DNA of 64,000 nt from Ectobius pallidus (taxonomy: Eukaryota > Arthropoda > Insecta > Blattodea > Ectobiidae). The stretch lies in assembly GCA_964059195.1 (NCBI GenBank), contig CAXKWD010000001.1, positions 212,978,484 to 213,042,483 of the forward strand, read 5' to 3'. Positions 56,805-64,000 of the stretch are shown here, in pieces (positions within the stretch are counted from its first letter, which is position 1; every line of letters begins with the position of its first letter). The notes under the pieces are model-generated. The model saw only the letters and a program-made list of their open reading frames with translations, was not told where the DNA came from and did not search any database. The position numbers and the translations under genes are program-made.

Positions 56805-57775
56805 ATAATAATGTTTTATTTTGCCTGGCAGAGTTAAGGCCATAGGGCCTTATCTTCCACTCAACCAGGATAAAGACAAAATACATTAAAAGGAATTTAC
56901 AAAAAACAAATACATTAGATATCATACATAATACAAAATGCTAAAATTAAAACAATAATACAATATTGAAGTACCTATATTAAAACATATGACAAAAATG
57001 CGTCCAATAATATGCCGAGAAAACAAAATTAATTAAAGAATTATATTATAATTGGATGTGTGTATAATTATAATATTATACTATAATATACACTAAAATT
57101 GAAACTTAAAACAAAGAAATTAACAAATAAAAGCAATATAGGCTAAGAGCCATGAAAATCGTATACAATATAAATTTACCTAGGCTAGATAACGAGACAT
57201 CCAGTCTAGTTATCAGCGAGATACTTGATTGACTTTGACCTAAAAATCTGTAAACTCCGACTACCCCTGATGTCCGGCGGAAGGGTGTTCCAGATACGGG
57301 TGATGGCTATTGTGAATGAGGCAGAGTACAGAGATGTTTGATGGCGTGGAATTGACAGTAGACTGTTATTCTGAGATCGTGTGTCGCGGTTATGTTGGGA
57401 AGATAACAGTGAGAAACGAGAGACTAAATAATTAGGTGCAGTATTATTAAGTATCTGATAGAGTAGAGTTAGGGAGTGTAGTAGGCGTCTGTCCTTTAGT
57501 CGAAGCCAGGATAATTGCTCAAAATAATCTGAGACATGATCATATCGTTGAATATGTGACGGACAAAAGAATTCTGAACACGTTGTAGCTTACAGGATAA
57601 TTCAACACTTAGGTCAGTGAACAGGACATCGCAATAGTCGAAGTGTGGCATCACAAGTGACTGCACTAACGTCTGCTTTAGTTTAGCAGGTAGGAAATTT
57701 TTCAGTCTATTTAGTGAATGCATAATTAAATAATTAAATGAACCATAATTAAATAGACCTTCCATGGTTAATCCA
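56805..57775 (-). mobile_element. LINE-E, 5'-truncated copy with RT fragment
   Basis: The 3' end on the minus strand is (ATT)n plus CCTGGCAGAGTTAAGGCCAT. The minus-strand frame 57496-57765 (89 codons) reads LPAKLKQTLVQSLVMPHFDY then CDVLFTDLSVELSCKLQRVQ. This is the C-terminal RT segment of CR1/jockey-like LINEs, including the PxFDYCxxxF motif. About 690 bases of 3' UTR follow. The catalytic region is missing. Confidence 0.85.
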
Positions 57776-57959
57776 GATAACTACAAATAAAATCCAATTA
57801 CCTACGCGCTCAAATAACCTTTAACTGTTCTATGTTATATGTCTGTCCACTTTGTTGTCTCAACTCTCACATAAACTTTATTCAACGTTTGTTTTAAAAA
57901 GTTGACTCACGTAGGCCTACATTAAATTTTCACCGGTAGCCAAAATACTGTAATAATAA
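57776..57959. other. No recognised feature
   Basis: Short AT-rich spacer between two LINE remnants. Confidence 0.4.
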
Positions 57960-58400
57960 TATCTAGTAGTAGAAGATTCATTGCAGCGCTCACCTGAGCC
58001 CGCCATTCAACCTTATTCTGTGCTAACTCCATCCAATCATCCCTCTCGAACCCTACTTCTCTGAAATATATCCTAATAATGCCCTCCCACCTACGTCCAG
58101 GTCTTCCAAATGGTATTTTCCCTTCGGGTCTCCCTGTCAATTTTTTTTTTTTAGATAGCCTATGTCTTTCCTTCCCTATGCGCGAAACATGTCCAGCTCA
58201 TTTCATTCTGATTTAATTATCCCTACTAGGCCTATATCCGGTGAAGAGAACAGGTTATGAAGCTCTTCGTTATACAGTTTTCTCCAGTCCCCATTTTCAT
58301 CTCTCTTACGCCCAAAAATTTTCCTAAGCACCCTGTGTTCGAACACTCTCAGATTATTTTCTTCCCGAACAGTAAAGACTACGCCTCATATCCATATAAT
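57960..58400 (-). pseudogene. LINE-B copy 5: RT C-terminal remnant
   Basis: The minus-strand frame 57922-58140 reads TGRPEGKIPFGRPGRRWEGI and later DDWMELAQNKVEWRAQVSAA, the very end of the LINE-B protein. It continues to 58400 out of frame. TAGGCCTA at 58227-58234 stands where copy 2 has TA (33538-33539). Confidence 0.85.
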
Positions 58401-58556
58401 AAATAATAATCTAACTATATAAGCATAATAAATTATACCATCCCGTGCCGGACTGCGAAGAAAACAGTCACACAATGATTAAGGCCATAGTTTATATCTT
58501 GTACTTTATTTTGCAATTTTACATAAGTTTAAAATTTCTTTCAGATGTCTTTTTAC
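58401..58556. repeat. Short dispersed repeat with GTGCCGGACTGCGAAG
   Basis: CCCGTGCCGGACTGCGAAGA then ACAATGATTAAGGCCATAGT and TGTACTTTATTTTGC match 24672-24760. Confidence 0.6.
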
Positions 58557-59074
58557 TAGGGCTGAAAATCGATTAAAATTTCTAATCGAGTTAACGCTTG
58601 ACATTAATCGATTAATCGACTGATTATTCTACAAACAGGTCAGTATTTTAAACGAGACCAAAGTGTACATTTAATATTGTTTTACACGTTTAATAACTAC
58701 TACACTACAGATAATCAGAATAAATCCTGAATTAATTAATACCATTATTAATTAACTAGTGAAAAAATATATACAAAATTAACATTTCTAGTTACTTTTT
58801 CAGCCAAGACTTGAGACACACGAGTTTGTTGACTAAACTACCCTTCAGGTTTCTGAATAACGGGAATTGTTTGGACACAATAGGCTGAATGACAACACAT
58901 GATGTGCCAAAGTCGGAGAAGCGAGAGAAAGGAGTTTGGTCATTTGACCCGTCTCTCGAAAAACGTTTTTTTCAGAATTCGACTAAACCGATTAATCGTA
59001 AAATGTAATTAATCGACGATTAAATGTTTAATCGATTAATAGGCTCGATTAATCGATTAATCGGTACAGCCCTA
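58557..59074. mobile_element. hAT MITE with TAGGGCTG ends and ATCGATTAATCG arrays
   Basis: 518 bases. Ends TAGGGCTGAAAATCGATTAA and the complement of AATCGGTACAGCCCTA. The exact 8-bp duplication CTTTTTAC lies at 58549-58556 and 59075-59082. Both subterminal regions are arrays of ATTAATCGATTAATCG, a layout seen in other animal hAT families. Confidence 0.92.
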
Positions 59075-59082
59075 CTTTTTAC

Positions 59083-59730
59083 AAATATAAAACAAACTGC
59101 TGTAAAGACCATATTATGAGACATTATGAATTTAAGGGTTAATTCTGTGTCTTCCTGTACGTCTTGTTGTTTTAAAAAGTGACAGCAGTTTATTTCAATA
59201 TGCATTCACAGACACTGAAGCGTAGGCCTATTGAGATGAGCAGGGTACGGTTGAATCTGTGCTGTGTCGTGAGATGAAAGGAAAAGTGTTTGGTCACGTA
59301 ATGATGTTGAGTTTTTGTTGCTGATTCATGGTGTTGATATTGTTAATTAGAACAGTGATCTGGAGCATGCGATACTGACCTGGTTATGACACGAGTTGTG
59401 TCAAGAATTTTGCATGTTTTCCCATCCATAACATTCTTCGTAATAACTCTTTCTGCACTTGTACGTATGTGCATTTACGTCTCATTCCTAGAATGAAAGT
59501 AATGCCAGTAAAAAAAATCTGACCTGAAATTCACATAACTTCCTCTGCTCAAATAAAAGTTAACCTTTTAATACTGAGAGGTTTTCGAGAAAATCGCGAA
59601 AAACTAAAAAAAGTTTCATGTAAAGTCCCCTTAAATATAAGAGAAACTTGTCGCCATTCTTCGGGCCACATGTTCCGCAGGTACATGGCCCAAATACAAT
59701 TTTTTTTTCATACGATTTTCCGTTCTGGAA
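59083..59730. other. No recognised feature
   Basis: A near-palindrome GGGCCACATGT...TACATGGCCC lies at 59662-59692. Otherwise nothing. Confidence 0.4.
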
Positions 59731-59831
59731 GTATTTATTTATTTATTTAACCTGGCGGAGTTAAGCCCATAAGGCCTTCTCTACCACTCAGCCAGGGCAA
59801 AAATATGAAATACATAATGATGATGATGATG

Positions 59832-59883
<52 letters not shown>

Positions 59884-60010
59884 TTAATAATAAATTAAAA
59901 AAGAACTGATATACATGAATACAAGAAACGTACATTAAATACAAAGAAAAAATTCGTACATAAGTACTTGAATAGTAGAGAGTAGAGAGTTCACAGAAAT
60001 CCACACAAAC
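59731..60010 (-). mobile_element. LINE-E 3' UTR fragment
   Basis: (ATTT)n, AACCTGGCGGAGTTAAGCCC and CTCTACCACTCAGCCAGGGC match 56812-56870 and 19360-19420. A (GAT)n/(AAT)n run at 59817-59882 interrupts it. The translated frame here is only the AAT run. Confidence 0.7.
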
Positions 60011-60254
60011 ACACACACACAGACATGTTTCCGAAAATAATATTTTTGGGTTAAACTGACCTCAAAACGTGTATTTATGTTAAAAACTCAACTTCGAATT
60101 TGGGAGTCGAAGACAATAGCCTACTCGTATGACATAAGAGTGATACAGACATACTGGTCTTTGTTTGCTTCAAGTTTCCTTCTTAGCTCGTCTCAGGTAT
60201 AGTCATGTTGTCTTTCGTAGATGGTTCGGATAAAGTTGAGGCCCATAAAAACAT

Positions 60255-60556
60255 GTAAAAGGTAGAGTGATCCCTATAAAGGCCATGGAGGCCCAGAGGG
60301 TCCCAGGAGTTTGAGGCTCCCAGATTTTGGACATTCGGCACGTGAAGGTGGTTAGGTTGTCAGCCTTACACACCAGCCGCCTTTACCCCAGGAGTGCTCC
60401 TGGTACTCATTTCTGTTAGAGGCTGAGTCGACCCCAGGGCCATAGTGCCACTAGAAGGATTAGGCCAATTGAAAAGCTCCAACGACTTCATCGGGAATCG
60501 AACCCGCGACCTTCCGGTTTGTAGCGCAGCGCCACAACCTCTACGCTACGGCGTAC
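60255..60556 (-). mobile_element. tRNA-derived SINE (family 1), full-length copy
   Basis: Minus strand. The head is GGGGTACGCCGTAGCGTAGA then GGTTGTGGCGCTGCGCTACA, with the B box in CGCGGGTTCGATTCCCGATG. Body and end match 13053-13339 plus 18931-18962. The 13-bp duplication CCCATAAAAACAT lies at 60242-60254 and 60557-60569. It serves as the reference for the copy split by the LTR element. Confidence 0.92.
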
Positions 60557-60569
60557 CCCATAAAAACAT

Positions 60570-61390
60570 TTAAAGGTTTATAATTTACAATAAACAACAT
60601 TTAATGTTTATATAAACATTTAATGTTTATATAAACATTATGAACACATTATGAACACGTCCGGTAGGGTTCAAGTACATACTCCCTATAATTCAACTGG
60701 GTACTACCACCATGTCACTTTCTCGCGTCATTTCTTACTTACTCTTTTGAAGGTGCTGTAGAAAATTCGCTTTGAGATATGAGACTTATATTAGAGCTGC
60801 TTCCATCCGATTCATAGAAAGAAAGTAACGAGTGTTAAAAAAAAATAGATCGCACGTCCGAATGAAAGTGTAAAAGGGACGTGATTAACAATTGCTATCA
60901 ATCAGCTTTCTTGATTGAGGGAATTCCAATTTAGTCCCAGACACTTTCCAATGCGTGGCCGAAATTATCGCATCAGGGAGCCAAGACGAATCTTGTTATA
61001 GCGTGTTACCACACTGGAAAGTCATCAGTGGAATTCTTTTTAACACCTTCATTTGGATGTTATGACGCTTCCTATTTGGCTGGGATTTAGTTTACTGTGT
61101 CTGGTTTCATGAAGTCTGCTTTCATTCCACATAAAAGTCACCAAAATATTTTATGTGAAGGTGTAAAAGACCCCCATCTTGTGGTAATAGGTATAATTTG
61201 TGTCTTTTACTATTTCCTCGTAGTTTTACTGGTGAGAGGACAAGATCTCAGCTATTGTCCAATCCGTATTCTGTTCGTGGTTTAATTTTTACTTTACTAT
61301 GTAGATAAGAATGTGAAGTAATGAAGATTTTATGACAATTCCAGAATAGTCAACAGATTTACAATCTTACTCCTTTATGAAATAGACTTA
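60570..61390. other. Mostly unassigned; short tandem repeat at 60597-60642
   Basis: ACATTTAATGTTTATATAAA repeats about two and a half times. 60770-61060 is of mixed composition, without repeat match, and may be single-copy. Confidence 0.4.
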
Positions 61391-61445
61391 CAGTAGCGTC
61401 CCGGTAATTCGAGGTGGTCGGGACAGATACTACCTCGTACTGCAA
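61391..61445 (+). mobile_element. pogo/Tigger-type terminal sequence
   Basis: After TA comes CAGTAGCGTCCCGGTAATTC then GAGGTGGTCGGGACAG and TACCTCG, where GAGGT pairs with ACCTC, the usual terminal arrangement. The other end was not seen. Confidence 0.5.
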
Positions 61446-61902
61446 AAAACTAGGTCTTGTTAAAATACATGAAAGTGTCTGTGTAGAAGGACAAATGTAT
61501 TTACCTAATTTAATATTTGAGTTGGTGTTTCAGTGTAGAAATTAAAAGACTCATTTAACTTAGATTGACATCCCTTTTAAAATACGTTTATCTTTTGGTG
61601 CCTACTACTATCTTAATTTATTTTTCATTAATATAATTATTTTTATATCAATTGAGTCATGCCTTTACTCTCAGCTTTTGTCTTTTCCCCTAGTACAATT
61701 TCACAATATTTTGTCTATTTAGTTTTAAGGTAATTTTAGGTTAAGATTATAATTCAATACTGTAGGCCCGGTCACAAAGTCACTAATTAGTGTGCCTCAC
61801 AGTACTGCATATGACATAACTTGTCTGTCAGTGAGGTAGACCATTAAGGGCAATCAGTCATAAGAGAGAGGTTCCATCTGGTGTTGTGAAGTGATCTCTG
61901 GC
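61446..61902. other. No recognised feature
   Basis: AT-rich, without a frame or repeat match. Confidence 0.4.
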
Positions 61903-61973
61903 TTAGCTCAGTTGGTAGAGCATTGTCACGGATAGCCAAAGGTCCTGGGTTCGAATCTCTGTGTCAGAGGAGT
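61903..61973 (+). tRNA. tRNA-like sequence, probably pseudogene or SINE head
   Basis: TAGCTCAGTTGGTAGAGC is a perfect D arm with A box and GGGTTCGAATC is a B box. The ends TCTGGCT and TGTCAGA can pair as an acceptor stem with mismatches. The anticodon loop lacks the usual T at position 33 and the T stem is imperfect, so a functional tRNA is unlikely. No isotype is assigned. Confidence 0.55.
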
Positions 61974-62559
61974 TTTTCTCCTATAATATTCTCATTGCTA
62001 AAAGTTTTTCGTCAATATCAAATACGCGTCGTATGACTGGAATAGTCAGAAAAGAATGTTACCATGGGTTTTACTGTAAACTTGGTACATCCTTAGTTTC
62101 TTTTGTGTATCTATCTTTCCATCCGTCCACGACAGAAAGAAAATTACAGTGTAGTTGTTGTAGCTACAGCATTGAACTTGCTGATACACGAGACAGATCA
62201 AATTCCAAGGAACTGGGATATATTTAGAAGGCAGTTTAGCATCGTTTACTTTTCCTGGAGATGTAATGTGTTGTAATAGTAGAGTACACCTGTCTGTACC
62301 GTTACTCCACTTTCCCTGTGTACATTACTGAGCTAAGTTCAAGGACCTGACCAGATGAGATGAAGATGTAAGCTTAACCATCAATATATCCCCTGCTGAG
62401 AGAAAAACAAACTAATACTCATCTCACAACAGGAGCTTCAACTCTTTCTAACAACGTTCTGGCTACTTCAATACACAAAGAAAGACATTTTAGGAACTTG
62501 GTCTTTTAGGTGAAATAAAACGACTGGTAACGCCGTTAACTTCATTCTATTTCGGTGAT
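61974..62559. other. No recognised feature
   Basis: Could include the body of a SINE headed by the tRNA-like sequence, but no second copy exists here to test that. The frame 61961-62227 has no motif. Confidence 0.35.
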
Positions 62560-62862
62560 ATTTCGGGAAATAAGTTACTCTTGGACTCGTATTCGGGAGG
62601 TCGCAGGTTCAAATCCCGTGGCTGGCCAACTTGACATGTTTTTTTTTTCATGGTTTCCTCAGCCGTAAAGGCAAATGCCATATTGGATATTTACATACCA
62701 TGAATCATCCTCACCATTTCATCTTGTTCATATCCAATTAATTTAATATAAGATGAAATTTACTCCATAAAAATACACCAATAATAGAAACAATTGACAA
62801 GCAATAGTTCCGTGGCCTACCCTACTGTATAGACTCAGATCCCGAACTCTTGATGTGGCTAA
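62560..62862 (+). mobile_element. Composite tRNA-type SINE (family 2), uninterrupted copy
   Basis: GGTCGCAGGTTCAAATCCCG carries the B box, followed by TGGCTGGCCAACTTGACATG. The order AATCATCCTCACCATTTCAT, CCAATTAATTTAATATAAGA, then CAATTGACAAGCAATAGTTC matches the reverse of 25060-25600 but without its 282-bp insert. The minus-strand frame 62743-63012 is probably chance. Confidence 0.65.
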
Positions 62863-63035
62863 AAGGAGTATAAACACAGCTGAAATAAAAAAAGTTGTTA
62901 ATATTAGATTACTGCATTTGATATTATAAATTTTCTTATTTATAACCTTATGCCCTCGTACCATACAACAATAAAATATTCCCACAATACATATATTAAA
63001 ATATATCACCATTAGTTAAATATGAGGTACTACCT
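62863..63035. other. No recognised feature
   Basis: AT-rich spacer. Confidence 0.4.
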
Positions 63036-63290
63036 AGCAAGTCTCCTGCAGAAGTTCGGCTGGGAGGTGTTTAAACATCCATCCTACAGCACGGACATCG
63101 CTCCCAGTGATTTCCATCTTTTTCTACACCTCAAGAAATGACAGAGAGGAGGAGATGTTTGTCATACAGTGGTTCAAATCTCTGGCGGCAGACTTGTATT
63201 CAAAAGTTGGTTCCACGGTATGCCATATGTTTCAATTCCTGTGGCAAAAATGTTGAATAATAGCTGAACACTTGCTATATATATTGGAAT
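63036..63290 (+). pseudogene. mariner transposase C-terminal remnant, second copy
   Basis: From about 63040 it reads SLLQKFGWEVFKHPSYSTD then IAPSDFHLFLHLKK and a stop. (Y)STDIAPSD is the third-aspartate region of DD34D mariner transposases. The following ACAGTGGTTCAAATCTCTGG gives WFKSLAADL in another frame. The gene is truncated at its start and frameshifted. Same family as 42495-42868, and both begin near the same transposase position. Confidence 0.85.
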
Positions 63291-63300
63291 ATATATAATT

Positions 63301-63430
63301 ACTAGCTTAAAAGACCCGGCGTCGCCCGGGTTTTGTATTTTGTAATTGGAAATTAGCTTATGAAGGATTTTCAATTTTAAATTCTAGGTCCTTATATAGG
63401 CATTTATAATTTGAAATAGGAAGAACGACT
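63301..63430 (+). repeat. Dispersed repeat family I, second copy
   Basis: ACTAGCTTAAAAGACCCGGC then GTCGCCCGGG and TTTGTAATTGGAAATTAGCT match 7209-7320. Confidence 0.65.
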
Positions 63431-63947
63431 TATTACACACAAACTATTCCCTCAGAAAACGCTTGATATAGTTTTTTATGGCTCATAGAGGATCTAGAAT
63501 TTTGCATCCCATCGCTTGTACAGTGCACAGCAAGCCTGGTAGAGGTTTAAATAAGAAGAAACAGAAATTCCTGTAACATAAAATTGTAATATCGAGGCGG
63601 GAAATTTCCCACTCTTATGTTACCATAAAGCCGGGAATGAAATTAAACAGAAAGCATTATCACTTTCATACTTTTCTCTCCAAAAACCTGCGATATAATA
63701 TAATAATATACACATTACCATACCTCGTTTGTTTTCTCTATGTCCAGGGTAGAGAAAGTTATGTGATTCCATTATTTTAGTGGATTTCATTCTGTAATAT
63801 TTATTTATAACATGAATTATTTTGATAACTTCTCTTATTTGTCAAAAGTGCATTTCATCTGTTTTTTCCAAGCCCACCTGATACAATTTGGCAACAATAT
63901 ATTCTCTCTCTCTCTTTCGTAGTTTTACCTCTCCCTTGTAGGGACCT
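63431..63947. other. No recognised feature; (TC)n at 63902-63917
   Basis: AT-rich apart from the short TC run. No frame. Confidence 0.4.
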
Positions 63948-64000
63948 TTATGCGGCCCGCGCCGCCCGGGCCTTACCGGGCCGCGACCTGTCGGGAGAGG
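63948..64000. other. GC-rich block at the window edge
   Basis: An abrupt change to GCGGCCCGCGCCGCCCGGGC with further CCGGGCCGCG. It is cut by the window end, so its nature cannot be told. Confidence 0.4.

Noticed and set aside
59747..60016. 89-codon minus-strand frame with an isoleucine run
   Set aside because: It is a translation of the AAT microsatellite inside a LINE 3' end.
61903..61973. Functional tRNA gene
   Set aside because: The D arm and B box are good, but the anticodon loop lacks T33 and the T stem and acceptor have mismatches.

Overview
The window looks like intergenic or intronic DNA from an insect nuclear genome. I infer a cockroach- or termite-like (polyneopteran) species from the high AT content, the insect-type non-LTR retrotransposon proteins, the tRNA-derived SINEs with insect-style heads, and the very frequent TAGGCCTA motif. 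I found no convincing host protein-coding gene. The only long open frame (8207-10756, minus) is a retrotransposon reverse transcriptase.

Layout. 1-7 kb: dispersed repeats, two hAT elements (1821-2396 and 3127-3392) and SINE and pogo-like fragments. 7.1-11.2 kb: a nested stack in which a pogo-like element (TA target) holds a hAT element (8-bp duplication), which in turn holds a 5'-truncated LINE cutting the hAT transposase C-terminus in two. 13.0-19.0 kb: a SINE split by a 5.6-kb non-autonomous LTR retrotransposon with two 1323-bp LTRs that read as identical. 19-27 kb: LINE fragments, microsatellites, a possible untranslated first exon, a large foldback repeat and a composite SINE. 27-35 kb: mostly unassigned AT-rich DNA with a SINE, a pogo-like MITE, a Harbinger-like MITE and LINE 3' ends. 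35.5-38.9 kb: a second pogo-like element carrying nested insertions. 39-43.6 kb: SINE, hAT MITE, mariner remnant and dispersed repeats. 44-60 kb: more hAT and Harbinger-like elements, LINE fragments and microsatellites. 60-64 kb: SINEs, a tRNA-like sequence, a mariner remnant and a GC-rich edge.

Most elements are non-autonomous or broken, so they would have depended on enzymes encoded elsewhere. Many insertions are defined exactly by target-site duplications (TSDs): 8 bp for hAT, TA for pogo-like, TAA for Harbinger-like, 4 bp for the LTR element and 10-14 bp for SINEs. Because families recur, paralogous copies can be compared. That shows several occupied and empty site pairs, two hAT families in the same site of two pogo-like copies, and a recurrent micro-insertion that turns TA into TAGGCCTA, TAGGCTA or TAGCCTA. 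The last resembles excision footprints of a TA-targeting transposon that is not itself recognisable in the window. All comparisons were made by eye.
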